From an uncultured Rhizobiaceae group bacterium (GTDB lineage Bacteria; Pseudomonadota; Alphaproteobacteria; Rhizobiales; Rhizobiaceae), in contig CALLUS010000008.1 in the NCBI GenBank assembly GCA_938010435.1, forward strand, positions 124,001-188,000: DNA of 64,000 nt, given 5' to 3'. Positions 38,582 through 46,858 of this stretch are shown here, piece by piece. The position numbers were made by a program, and so were the translations under genes. Under the pieces are notes generated by a model. That model did no database searches. It worked only from the letters and a program-made list of their open reading frames with translations, and was not told the DNA's origin. The number at the start of each line of letters is the position of its first letter. The stretch's first letter is position 1.

Positions 38582-40174
38582 CTACTCTTTGTCCGTGTTT
38601 TGTTGACGCCATTTAGCGACGAGCTTTCGCCGTTCCGGAACATCTATTGCGCGGAACTCTTGCAAAGTCAGATTATTGGCTTCGACAATTTTCACAACTT
38701 CTTCTGAGGAAGGCCTGCCACTGCGTGCACTTGGGTTTAGAGTTTCCTCTGTCTTTTCCAGCTCGTCTTCACCTTCAATACGCACCGACAAACCATTGCT
38801 GACTTCGGTAATGCGGGTGGTGAGAACCTGATCCCCATCACTCAAACCAGATGCAACAATTGCTTGCTCTCCTTCAAAAGCGACAATCGACACTTTTGCT
38901 GACTGCAATTTACCGTCGACCACCTTGTAAAGCGTGTCGTTATCGTAAATTGCTGTGTCGGGCACCATAAACGTGTTTGCAAAAACGGTATCGGGCACAC
39001 TGACTTCAACAAATGCACCCGGTCGAAGTTTGACTCCTAGTTCGACATTTTCCAACTTGGCGATAACCTCGACGCCACCACGGTTAGCTTCGATTTGCGC
39101 ACTCACCCGGTCAATACGCGCAGGATAAACGTAACGAATTCCGCCAACAGTCCATCCCACATCTACCATACGGCCTATCAATCCAGCTGAGCTAGTTTGA
39201 AGTCTTCCATATTGTGAATCTGTCAACGTAAACCGTGCTTCAAGACTGTCGACCTCGTACAATGATACGACCACATCATTGGCAGTTATGGCCCGGCCAA
39301 TCTCGGCAGTGCTAGTTTGAACGATGCCTGAGAAAGGTGCCACCAATACTGTGGAATCCAAATTGCGTTGGGCTTGCGCGACTTTCCAGTCCAAACGTTC
39401 AATCGTCGCTTTCAATTGTTCCAACCGCGCTTCCTGAACTTTGATTGTATCTATGGACAAGGACACAGTTTGCCGACGCTGGCTTTCAACCAGCTTTCGC
39501 GCTTCCATCTGTTGCAACGTCATCGTTCTCTGCTTGGCCAGTTTTTCGGCTCTCGCAAGGTCTGTCTGGGCAAATTCTAACTGTTCTTCTGCTGCTACCA
39601 ATTTGCTGCGTTCGAGCGAAATTTGTGCTTCATTTTCGACAATACGCGCTTTGGCTTCAGCAAGATTGCTTTGCGCTTCTGACAACGCGCCTTTGTAATC
39701 GAAATCGTTGATCTCAACCAACGCACTGCCCTTTTCAACGGCGGCGCCACCGCGAAGGTTTGGATTGATCTTTACGATTTCTCCAGACACCAAAGGCCGC
39801 AATTCAACTGTTCGGGCAGCAACTGTTTGACCGTAAGAAATAAATTTTGGCTGATTGTCAGATTGCTTCGCAGTGACCGTTTTGACGGTGTAAACTGTCT
39901 TGAACGCCGGTCGTTTTTTAGCTTCCGGCTTCCCATCAATCATGCGTTTGGCCATGAAATATGACCCCGCCAATATGGCGATCATCAATATTGCCTGCAA
40001 TATAGCAAGCAATGTCTTGCCAGTGTAATAGCCAATACCTCTGCTATTTCGGGCTTCAGAAGCGACCGTACGAACATTCTCAGTAGAATATTCAGACACG
40101 ACAGCATCGCTTTTTGTGACCAGCTCCCGCCCGTCTATTCCGTCCGACGATGTGTCGCTCACTTTATCTAGCAT
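38582..40174 (-). CDS. HlyD/MFP-family periplasmic adaptor of the RND pump
   Basis: A 530-residue adaptor anchored by one helix (TLLAILQAILMIAILAGSYFMA). A lipoyl half-motif (VKINPNLRGGAAVEKGSALVEINDFDYKG) leads into a long coiled-coil hairpin over about residues 170-270 and then VAPFSGIVQTSTAEIGRAITANDVVVSLYEVDSLEARF, beta-barrel and membrane-proximal domains. It should link the RND permease to an outer-membrane channel, whose gene is not adjacent. A 70-residue N-terminal cytosolic tail is unusually long. Confidence 0.88.
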   Translation of the reverse strand: MLDKVSDTSSDGIDGRELVTKSDAVVSEYSTENVRTVASEARNSRGIGYYTGKTLLAILQAILMIAILAGSYFMAKRMIDGKPEAKKRPAFKTVYTVKTVTAKQSDNQPKFISYGQTVAARTVELRPLVSGEIVKINPNLRGGAAVEKGSALVEINDFDYKGALSEAQSNLAEAKARIVENEAQISLERSKLVAAEEQLEFAQTDLARAEKLAKQRTMTLQQMEARKLVESQRRQTVSLSIDTIKVQEARLEQLKATIERLDWKVAQAQRNLDSTVLVAPFSGIVQTSTAEIGRAITANDVVVSLYEVDSLEARFTLTDSQYGRLQTSSAGLIGRMVDVGWTVGGIRYVYPARIDRVSAQIEANRGGVEVIAKLENVELGVKLRPGAFVEVSVPDTVFANTFMVPDTAIYDNDTLYKVVDGKLQSAKVSIVAFEGEQAIVASGLSDGDQVLTTRITEVSNGLSVRIEGEDELEKTEETLNPSARSGRPSSEEVVKIVEANNLTLQEFRAIDVPERRKLVAKWRQQNTDKE

Positions 40175-40208
40175 TCTGATGCTCCTGAAGTGCGAAATAT
40201 ACCGTGAC

Positions 40209-40237
40209 TTACCACTTGTTCAAGTTAACAATGGTAA
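40209..40237. promoter_or_regulatory. Long imperfect palindrome before the RND efflux operon
   Basis: TTACCA-C-TTGTT on the left matches AACAA-TGGTAA on the right around a six-base centre; eleven of the paired bases are perfect with one extra base on the left. It is 35 bp upstream of the adaptor ATG, a normal place for a TetR- or MarR-type repressor site. No regulator gene is adjacent. Confidence 0.45.
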
Positions 40238-40296
40238 AGTTATGTAAAACAGCTGAGGTCTTTTGGCGCACAATATCAAGAATACGTGACGTGTTT

Positions 40297-41265
40297 TTAA
40301 AAACTTACGGGGTCAAATGAATAAGCCGAACTGCAGAATTCACATGTTACACTGATCTTACCGTTTTCAACACTTTGATCCCGCTCTTGCGCACTGAGAC
40401 CAGCCAATACGTCTTCCACTTTCTTCTCTGAACATGAACAATCGTCAGAAACCTTGGTGCCATCAAAAACGCGCACCCCATGTTTATGAAACAGACGATA
40501 CAACAAGCGTTCTGGTTCAACAGATACGTCAGTCAGTTCCACATCATCGATTGTTTGCATCAAAGCCTGTGCTTCAGACCATGCATCATCTTCCTTAAAA
40601 CCATTGTCTTCACTGGCACCATCACCACCGTGCAGATCTTTTTGGCGCATCCGTTCGGTGGTATCCGGCAAGAATTGTAGGAGTACTCCGCCAGCTGTCC
40701 AATTGTGACGTGGACCACCGCCTTCAGTACGTGTGAGGACTTCCCCAACGGCGATACGCACTTCGGTTGGGATTTGTTCAGATTGACGAAAATATCTGCG
40801 TGCCACTTCTTCCAAGCCAACACCATCCAACTGCACAATACCTTGATAGCGCTGTGTGTGTTCACCTTGGTCAATGGTCATGGCCAAACTCCCCTTCCCA
40901 AGTAGGGAAATAGGGTCGGTGGTTTCCAAAGCAGCAACCGCGTCTGCATCATAGCGCGCATAAGCGCGTACAGAACCCGGTGTCGTAAAATCGGTGACGA
41001 TCATGGACACAGGACCATCGGTTTGGGTTTGCAGAATGAATTTACCTTCAAATTTCAGTGCGGTTCCCAGCAAGACAGTCAGCACCACAGTCTCAGCAAG
41101 CAAACGACTGACCGGCTCCGGATAATTATGCCGGTCTAGAATAGTATCCAACATTGGGCCTATCTGCACAGTTCGTCCGCGCACATCTAAAGGTTCTACC
41201 TGAAACGGGACAACCGCATCTTGCCCGGCAAAATCAATGTTCAATGCATTTTCCATAGTGGCCAT
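40297..41265 (-). CDS. hslO: Redox-regulated holdase chaperone Hsp33
   Basis: A 322-residue cytosolic chaperone activated by oxidative stress. The C-terminal redox switch is visible as DDCSCSEKKVEDVL and ISVTCEFCSSAYSFDP, the CxC plus CxxC zinc cysteines. The N-terminal domain contains RHNYPEPVSRLLAETVVLTVLLGTALKFEGKFILQTQTDGPV. Starts at 41265 and 41256 are near-equal choices; the longer frame to 41316 adds unrelated residues. It lies between the RND unit and the arginine genes. Confidence 0.94.
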   Translation of the reverse strand: MATMENALNIDFAGQDAVVPFQVEPLDVRGRTVQIGPMLDTILDRHNYPEPVSRLLAETVVLTVLLGTALKFEGKFILQTQTDGPVSMIVTDFTTPGSVRAYARYDADAVAALETTDPISLLGKGSLAMTIDQGEHTQRYQGIVQLDGVGLEEVARRYFRQSEQIPTEVRIAVGEVLTRTEGGGPRHNWTAGGVLLQFLPDTTERMRQKDLHGGDGASEDNGFKEDDAWSEAQALMQTIDDVELTDVSVEPERLLYRLFHKHGVRVFDGTKVSDDCSCSEKKVEDVLAGLSAQERDQSVENGKISVTCEFCSSAYSFDPVSF

Positions 41266-41377
41266 TGCGCGCCTCGTTGCTGATAGGCACTCACCCGCAG
41301 CACTTTCATAAATCATTATGTTGTCGAAATTGTCTCGTCTTCAAATAGGCCATAAAATGGCAATTGCAAGCGATGCT

Positions 41378-42289
41378 CTAGCTGTTGACAAGGCACCAAG
41401 CCAGAATGCCTTTTTGGACATGTAAGCGGTTTTCCGCTTCGTCAAACACAACTGATTGCGGACCGTCCATCACTTCGTCTGTAACCTCTTCGTTTCGGTG
41501 AGCTGGAAGACAATGCATAAATAGGGCATCTTTATCAGCATGCTCCATAAGAGTAGCGTTCACCTGATAAGGGCCAAACGTGTTGTGCCCGTCTGCGTCA
41601 TCTTCCATGCCCATAGAAGTCCAAGTGTCGGTAATGACACAATGGCTGCCTTCAACAGCGTGTTTGGGATCTTGGGTCAATTCAATCTTAGCGCCAGCAG
41701 CCTTCGCAGTGTCGATATATTTTTGCGATGGGCCGCGCCCTTCAGGAGTCGCAATGCGCAAAGTGAAATCAAACTTGGAAGCGGCTTCCATGAAGGAATG
41801 CACCACGTTGTTGCCATCACCTGTATAGGCAATTATTTTACCAGCTATGGGGCCATTGTGTTCTTCAAATGTCATGACATCGGCCATGATTTGGCATGGA
41901 TGGGTTTCATCTGTCAGGCCATTAATCACTGGAACAGTGGCATATTTTGCCATTTCTAAGAGACGGTCATGGGCGGTTGTGCGTATCATAATAGCATCCA
42001 CATATCGCGACAAAACCCGTGCCGTATCTGCCACAGATTCTCCACGTCCCAACTGGGAAGACGCACCGTCCAGAACAATGGTCTCGCCACCGAGGTCGCG
42101 CATGCCCACATCAAACGAAACGCGGGTACGGGTCGACGGTTTGTCAAAAATCATCGCGAGCACTTTGCCCGTGAGCGGCAGTTCACGCTTTCCAGCTTTG
42201 AAATCCGTTTTCATCCTACTTGCGGATTTCAGAATAGATTTCAGTTCGTCGCCCGAAAAGGCGGCGATATCGAGAAAATGATTTTGCAT
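41378..42289 (-). CDS. argF: Ornithine carbamoyltransferase
   Basis: A 303-residue enzyme making citrulline from ornithine and carbamoyl phosphate in arginine synthesis. The carbamoyl-phosphate motif [16 protein letters not shown], then [43 protein letters not shown] and the ornithine loop [17 protein letters not shown] are all present. ATG 42289 starts four bases after the argD stop, so argD and argF share a transcript. Confidence 0.96.
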   Translation of the reverse strand: MQNHFLDIAAFSGDELKSILKSASRMKTDFKAGKRELPLTGKVLAMIFDKPSTRTRVSFDVGMRDLGGETIVLDGASSQLGRGESVADTARVLSRYVDAIMIRTTAHDRLLEMAKYATVPVINGLTDETHPCQIMADVMTFEEHNGPIAGKIIAYTGDGNNVVHSFMEAASKFDFTLRIATPEGRGPSQKYIDTAKAAGAKIELTQDPKHAVEGSHCVITDTWTSMGMEDDADGHNTFGPYQVNATLMEHADKDALFMHCLPAHRNEEVTDEVMDGPQSVVFDEAENRLHVQKGILAWCLVNS

Positions 42290-42293
42290 TTTG

Positions 42294-43502
42294 TTATCCG
42301 GCTTTTTGGAGCTTGGTAAGCGCTGTTTCCATTTTTGCAACAGCGTCGTGAATATCAGATTCTTCAATCGTCAATGGCGGGATCAAACGCACAACGTTAT
42401 CTCCAGCAGGCACAGTCAAGAAGTTTTCGTCTCTGAATGCGGCAACAATGTCAGTGTTGAGCGCTTTGCATTTGAAACCCTGCATCAAACCATCACCACG
42501 AACACCTTCAATCAAATCAGGGAAACTGTCGGCCACTTCCGCCAAACGCTGACGCATAATGATCGCTTTATCTTGGACAGATTGAAGGAAACCCTCTTTC
42601 AAAACCACATCAAGAACAGCATTACCAACCGCCATCGCCAGCGGATTTCCGCCATAAGTTGTACCATGGGTTCCTGCTTGCATTCCAGAGGCTGCTCGTT
42701 CAGTTGCCAAACATGCACCAACGGGAAATCCGCCACCTATACCTTTGGCAATACCCATAATGTCGGGCTCAGCACCTTCGATCCATTGATGCGCAAACAA
42801 ACGGCCTGTCCGGCCCACACCGCACTGCACTTCGTCATATATAAGTAAGATACCTTCTTCATCACACATTTCGCGCAGACCACGCAGACATTGATGAGGC
42901 ACCGGGCGAATACCACCTTCTCCTTGAACCGGCTCAATCAAAATTGCAGCCGTTTTATCGTCTACAGCCGCTTTCAGTGCTTCGTGATCGCCAAATGGCA
43001 CTTGCTTAAAACCGGAAACAGGTTCGCCAAAGCCCATCAAATATTTCTCATTTCCACCAGCAGAAATTGCAGCAAGCGTCCTGCCGTGAAAAGCGCCTTC
43101 AAACGTGATGATGTTCACACGTTCCGGGTTGCCGTTTTCAAAGTGCCAGCGCCGAGCGGTCTTGAATGCACATTCCATGGATTCTGAACCGGAATTTGTG
43201 AAAAAGACTCTCTCTGCAAAACTATTGTCGCACAAGCGTTTTGCAAGGCTCTCCTGTTGCGGGCTCTCATAAAGGTTCGACACATGCCAAAGTTGTTCCG
43301 CTTGAGACTTCAAAGCTTCCACCAAATGCGGATGAGCATGTCCCAGAGAATTCACAGCGATGCCTGCTGCAAAATCGAGATACTCTTCCCCTTGATTTGT
43401 GAACAATCGGCACCCTTCTCCCTTTTCAAAATGAATTGGAGCTCTGGCGAATGCGCTGAACAGCGAAGAAATATTGGCGGGTGCCATCGTTTTGGCTTTC
43501 AT
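42294..43502 (-). CDS. argD: Acetylornithine aminotransferase
   Basis: A 402-residue class III aminotransferase of arginine synthesis that can also serve in lysine synthesis. Landmarks are [34 protein letters not shown], the cofactor aspartate in [15 protein letters not shown] and the PLP lysine in [15 protein letters not shown], then [14 protein letters not shown]. It precedes argF on the minus strand. The start at 43502 is kept; an in-frame ATG lies at 43487. Confidence 0.94.
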   Translation of the reverse strand: MKAKTMAPANISSLFSAFARAPIHFEKGEGCRLFTNQGEEYLDFAAGIAVNSLGHAHPHLVEALKSQAEQLWHVSNLYESPQQESLAKRLCDNSFAERVFFTNSGSESMECAFKTARRWHFENGNPERVNIITFEGAFHGRTLAAISAGGNEKYLMGFGEPVSGFKQVPFGDHEALKAAVDDKTAAILIEPVQGEGGIRPVPHQCLRGLREMCDEEGILLIYDEVQCGVGRTGRLFAHQWIEGAEPDIMGIAKGIGGGFPVGACLATERAASGMQAGTHGTTYGGNPLAMAVGNAVLDVVLKEGFLQSVQDKAIIMRQRLAEVADSFPDLIEGVRGDGLMQGFKCKALNTDIVAAFRDENFLTVPAGDNVVRLIPPLTIEESDIHDAVAKMETALTKLQKAG

Positions 43503-43693
43503 AAAATGGAACCGACTTCAGAAAAGTAGCACTTTCCCGATTATCAGTTTGAGGTTGAGAGAACAAAATCCGCTTTAATGCGGTTAATGGGTGCACTCTA
43601 TGCAAGAAATATTGACTGTCAATTGCATGAAAGCGGGTCTTTGCAAGGTAAGAAACACAAGGGCAAATGTGAAATAAGGATTAAATTACCCTG

Positions 43694-43794
43694 TTGTCCC
43701 CAGATTCCATCATTTCTTGGAAGAATGATTCTTTCAGTTGGGGACAAAATGAAAAAATGATTCGTGCTGCGCCTGTGACTCTTGCGGCGGAGTC
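43694..43794 (+). promoter_or_regulatory. GANTC cluster and dyad upstream of gcrA
   Basis: GANTC sites start at 43703, 43727, 43759, 43777 and 43790, five in 92 bp, where one per 256 bp is expected for random sequence. The first two lie within a dyad whose perfect nine-base arms TTGTCCCCA (43694) and TGGGGACAA (43739) enclose a second pair, ATCATT and AATGAT. GANTC is the CcrM methylation target, and GcrA acts at promoters carrying such sites. Confidence 0.6.
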
Positions 43795-43802
43795 AATGGC
43801 CA

Positions 43803-43915
43803 TTGTAGTTTGTTTTTAAGAATACTGGGCTTGCAACCTGGGCTGAAATTCAACGTTTTAGAACCCAATAATTTAAAGGGTTTCAACTTCATCTCATAGA
43901 GGTGAAGCGTCTTTT
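43803..43915 (+). ncRNA. Candidate small RNA or attenuated leader ahead of gcrA
   Basis: A complete terminator ends here with no coding sequence before it on this strand, so some transcript must start upstream and stop at about 43915. The 5' end given is a rough guess; a weak promoter-like stretch (TTGTAG near 43804) is not convincing. Either a small RNA or a conditional leader of gcrA would explain it. Confidence 0.35.
43887..43915 (+). terminator. Strong factor-independent terminator upstream of gcrA
   Basis: CTTCATCTC and GAGGTGAAG form a nine-pair stem (one G-U pair) with a three-base ATA loop, followed by CGTC and five T. It lies 65 bp before the gcrA ATG on the gcrA strand, with no open reading frame in front of it. 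Confidence 0.75.
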
Positions 43916-43979
43916 TGCGCGCTGATTTTCCACTGATTTGCTTCGCCCTACAAACCAAACCGAATAAAGGTAAATTATT

Positions 43980-44480
43980 ATGTCTTGGACTGATGATCGA
44001 GTGGCACGCCTTTCAAAACTTTGGGCAGACGGATTGAGCGCAAGCCAAATCGCAGCTGATTTGGGCGGGGTAACCCGCAACGCTGTAATCGGCAAAGTTC
44101 ATAGACTTGGCTTATCAGGCCGCGTCAAACCTGCCGGAAAGTCTGGCGGAGCAGCACGCCGCAAACCGACAAGCACCCGCAAACCGGGTGGAGCGCGGAC
44201 AACAACAAGGCCCAACCCGCGCGACTCAGGCACGGCAGGCACTAAGACACAGCGTCATGATGATGTTTTGCTAAAAGAGCCTGTTTCTCTTGAAGCCCCA
44301 ACATCACGTAAAATTACACTGATGCAGTTGACAGAAACAACATGCAAATGGCCAACCGGAGATCCGACGATGCCGGGCTTCTCATTTTGTGGTCATAACA
44401 GCCAAGACGATAAACCTTATTGTGAATTCCATTCGAAACTGGCTTTCCAACCAGCAAGCGAAAGGCGCCGGCGTCGCTAG
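43980..44480 (+). CDS. gcrA: Cell-cycle transcription regulator GcrA
   Basis: A 166-residue member of the alphaproteobacterial GcrA family. The DNA-binding N-terminus MSWTDDRVARLSKLWADGLSASQIAADLGGVTRNAVIGKVHRLGLSGR is close to canonical. A basic Thr/Arg-rich linker leads to the C-terminal domain with TCKWPTGDPTMPGFSFCGHNSQDDKPYCEFHSKLAF, which contacts sigma-70. GcrA works with CcrM-methylated GANTC promoters to time cell-cycle genes. A GANTC cluster stands in its own upstream region. Confidence 0.95.
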   Translation: MSWTDDRVARLSKLWADGLSASQIAADLGGVTRNAVIGKVHRLGLSGRVKPAGKSGGAARRKPTSTRKPGGARTTTRPNPRDSGTAGTKTQRHDDVLLKEPVSLEAPTSRKITLMQLTETTCKWPTGDPTMPGFSFCGHNSQDDKPYCEFHSKLAFQPASERRRRR

Positions 44481-44537
44481 AGTTATGAAAACGCTGCTCG
44501 ATTGATGTTTACACGTTGACAAGCTTTAACTGCTTTG

Positions 44538-44573
44538 AAAGCCTTCCGGGAACACCACCTTGAAGGCTTTTTT
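44538..44573 (+). terminator. gcrA terminator overlapping the ppk2 ribosome binding site
   Basis: AAAGCCTTC (44538-44546) pairs perfectly with GAAGGCTTT (44562-44570), followed by T residues to 44573. The second arm contains GAAGG, the only good ribosome site for the ppk2 ATG at 44575. Thus the stem would both end gcrA transcripts and hide the ppk2 start on any read-through RNA. Confidence 0.75.
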
Positions 44574-44574
44574 C

Positions 44575-45444
44575 ATGCTCACATTTTCAGTCAACGGTTC
44601 AGAACAATCATTTGACTTGGACAATCCCAAGCTGCCCAACTGGGTTGAAGACAATGCGTTTTCTTCCGGTTCTTATCCCTATACCAAGAAAATGAAGCGT
44701 GGCGATTACGAAGAACAACTGGAAGCGCTGCAACTGGAATTGGTGAAATTACAGGCAGACCGTCTTGAAAATGGCACGCGTATTGTCATTTTATTCGAGG
44801 GACGCGATGCTGCTGGAAAAGGCGGCACAATTGGAGCATTCCGTGAATATTTGAAACCACGAAATGCGCGCGTAGTCGCACTTTCAAAGCCCACCGAAAT
44901 CGAACAAGGACAGTTGTATTACCAGCGCTACATAAAACATCTGCCCACTGCCGGCGATATGACATTATACGACCGCTCTTGGTACAATCGCGGTGGCGTT
45001 GAACCGGTGATGGGTTTTTGTTCTGATGAACAACATAAGACATTCCTCAAAAACACCCCCGCATTTGAAAAAATGATTAGTGATGACGGTATCAAACTTT
45101 TTAAGTTCTGGCTGAATGTGAGCCAGGAAATGCAAATCAAGAGATTTCATGACCGCAGGCACAACCCTCTGAAATCGTGGAAATTATCACCTATCGACTT
45201 GAAAGCGCTAACCAAATTTGACGACTATACGCAGGCGCGGGACTCTATGCTTGCGACCACGCATACCGAACACGCGCCTTGGACGATTATTCGTTCCAAT
45301 GACAAACGCAGAGCGCGCTTGAACGCCATTCGCTTTGTTTTAAATTCGCTTAAATATGCAGGCAAAGATGTTCAACTGATTGGCAAGCTTGATCCCAAAA
45401 TTATTGGCTCAGGGCCCAAATTCTTGAATGCCAGCGGTGCATAA
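44575..45444 (+). CDS. ppk2: Polyphosphate kinase 2 family protein
   Basis: A 289-residue PPK2 enzyme that uses polyphosphate to phosphorylate nucleotides. Walker A is [22 protein letters not shown], the lid region and Walker B include [34 protein letters not shown], and [22 protein letters not shown] and [21 protein letters not shown] complete the family pattern. It is a single-domain PPK2. ATG 44575 lies at the end of the gcrA terminator; no other promoter is evident, so it depends on read-through or on a promoter inside gcrA. Confidence 0.92.
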   Translation: MLTFSVNGSEQSFDLDNPKLPNWVEDNAFSSGSYPYTKKMKRGDYEEQLEALQLELVKLQADRLENGTRIVILFEGRDAAGKGGTIGAFREYLKPRNARVVALSKPTEIEQGQLYYQRYIKHLPTAGDMTLYDRSWYNRGGVEPVMGFCSDEQHKTFLKNTPAFEKMISDDGIKLFKFWLNVSQEMQIKRFHDRRHNPLKSWKLSPIDLKALTKFDDYTQARDSMLATTHTEHAPWTIIRSNDKRRARLNAIRFVLNSLKYAGKDVQLIGKLDPKIIGSGPKFLNASGA

Positions 45445-45456
45445 TAGACCAAATTT

Positions 45457-46644
45457 CTACTGATCGACGCGCACACGAATTGAGAACAAATCGAGTGGTT
45501 TTCCGCCAAGCGCAAGATCGGTGTTAAACGCCATATACGCTGACTTATTTTTGCCAATCATTTTATCATTGACCAAAACGTCGAAAATATAGGCTTCCAC
45601 TTGCTTGCGTGCGCTGAAACGTTTTCGGCCACAACTGCCCATGGAATCGAACTCGCAGAAAATCGCGAACTGCTGCATCTCATCGTTCGATGAGCGTAAC
45701 ATTACTTCAAACGTCGCGGCTTTCCCTTTGAGGGTTTCCAAAACACCACGCGGAATTTTTACCAAAACCGTATTGCCGCTGTTACCGGCATTTGAAGAAA
45801 TACGTGCAAATGTTCGACCATTGGCCTGAATCAATTCAGCCGCACTGCGGTTGGCAAGGTCCAAGTTTTCCGGATTGACATCAGGTTCAAAAACATTGAC
45901 CCAACCTTCCCCGCCCTCAGGTACAAAAGCACCTGATTCAATGGCGGGATTTGGGTTTGGAACAGAACCGTCCAAACGCGACTTGATAAGGTCCGGGCCA
46001 AATGTCCAAGCCCACCATGCTGCAACCCCAATACCGACCCAGATAATCGTCCATAAAAGCAGTTTTGCATAAGATCGTTTTTTACGCCTTTGCAACAACA
46101 TGGGATTGAACGGTTCTGGTTCCAATTCAATTGAAGCATCGTTTTGATGCGCTGCCGGAATTGGAATGTCTGGAACATCCAATTGAGGCTCCGCCCTTTG
46201 AGGATGAATTGGGTTAGGTTGCGGAGCCGGACTGGTAGGAATTCGTGCTGACGTTGGTCTATTGGGTGCGACGCCAGACAGGTCGCCAGTATTTTGTGGT
46301 GCAGCTTCCACCTCAGGCGCATTGGACTGCATCTTTGGAGTCGGTGCTGCAGGTGCAGGTGCAGGTGCAGGTGCAGGTGCAGGTGCAGGTGCAGGTGCAG
46401 GTGCAGGAATATCTGCTTGCTTATACGAAGATTCAATATCTGAAATGGCTTTTTGCAGACGTTGCCTCTGTGCCGTTGCCGAATTTTGATCCATTGCAGG
46501 ATTTTTCGACAACATTCGTTCCAACGCCTGACGCGAGGAATTGTATATAGCTTCGCGCCCTTCAGAAGACAGATTTCCCTGTTTCTCAATTGCGCCGCGG
46601 ATTAGGTCTTCAAATCCTGCCAATTCACTCTCCCGAGTTCCCAC
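45457..46644 (-). CDS. Membrane protein of unknown function with an Ala-Pro repeat
   Basis: A 395-residue protein I do not recognise. Residues 1-75 are helical and charged, about residues 78-100 are an Ala-Pro repeat encoded by a hexanucleotide repeat, then a Pro/Asn-rich linker. One membrane helix (LLLWTIIWVGIGVAAWWAWTFG, about residue 195) leads to a C-terminal domain of about 180 residues with two close cysteines (FCEFDSMGSCGRKRF), likely periplasmic and beta-rich. This suggests a cytosol-to-periplasm spanning envelope protein. It converges on ppk2. Confidence 0.75.
   Translation of the reverse strand: MGTRESELAGFEDLIRGAIEKQGNLSSEGREAIYNSSRQALERMLSKNPAMDQNSATAQRQRLQKAISDIESSYKQADIPAPAPAPAPAPAPAPAPAPAAPTPKMQSNAPEVEAAPQNTGDLSGVAPNRPTSARIPTSPAPQPNPIHPQRAEPQLDVPDIPIPAAHQNDASIELEPEPFNPMLLQRRKKRSYAKLLLWTIIWVGIGVAAWWAWTFGPDLIKSRLDGSVPNPNPAIESGAFVPEGGEGWVNVFEPDVNPENLDLANRSAAELIQANGRTFARISSNAGNSGNTVLVKIPRGVLETLKGKAATFEVMLRSSNDEMQQFAIFCEFDSMGSCGRKRFSARKQVEAYIFDVLVNDKMIGKNKSAYMAFNTDLALGGKPLDLFSIRVRVDQ
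46349..46408. repeat. Hexanucleotide tandem repeat, (GCAGGT)9 plus a variant copy
   Basis: Nine perfect GCAGGT units are followed by GCAGGA. On the coding (minus) strand they read as alternating Ala and Pro codons. The unit contains no stop in any frame, which explains the long spurious open frames that cross it. Copy changes keep the reading frame. Confidence 0.95.
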
Positions 46645-46718
46645 ATCCCTTGTTCGCTTTTATCTGCGCAAAGTCCATTTGGAAACATTGTTTTCTTTAA
46701 TTTCTACCGTTGCGTCAC

Positions 46719-46730
46719 AGCCAATTGGCT
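46719..46730. promoter_or_regulatory. 12-bp perfect palindrome in a divergent promoter region
   Basis: AGCCAATTGGCT is a perfect palindrome 75 bp upstream of the Ala-Pro protein start and 129 bp before the nitronate monooxygenase-like start. It may be an operator for either gene. Confidence 0.3.
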
Positions 46731-46858
46731 AAAGTCGTGATTTGTTGGCGGTACACAGCGTTAAATGGGCGCAACCTCTCCAATTCAATTGACGTATTGG
46801 TAAGGATTTGTTCTGTATGGAGATTAATTGGGTAATCTTATCGTCGGCAGGCTCTCTC

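Larger units (their letters stand above)
43503..43979. other. 477-bp intergenic region between argD and gcrA
   Basis: No convincing protein gene is seen on either strand. The region must hold the argD promoter and the gcrA promoter. It contains the palindrome ATTGAC-T-GTCAAT at 43611-43623, a long dyad at 43694-43747, five GANTC sites between 43703 and 43794, and a strong terminator at 43887-43915 on the plus strand. Confidence 0.8.

Noticed and set aside
43660-43700. CtrA site (TTAA-N7-TTAA) before gcrA
   Set aside because: One TTAA is present but no second copy at the required distance.
43578-43760. Plus-strand 60-codon frame in the argD-gcrA gap
   Set aside because: It lacks a convincing ribosome site, has no recognisable domain, and overlaps the dyad and GANTC cluster, which explain the region better.
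43734-43958. Minus-strand 74-codon frame in the argD-gcrA gap
   Set aside because: No ribosome site and no recognisable features; it crosses the strong terminator on the other strand.
45831-46589. Minus-strand 252-codon frame with a Leu-His repeat, and plus-strand frames with Gly-Ala and Val-Gln repeats
   Set aside because: These are other-frame readings of the GCAGGT hexanucleotide repeat, which contains no stop in any frame; the Ala-Pro frame has a membrane helix, a better start and a coherent composition.
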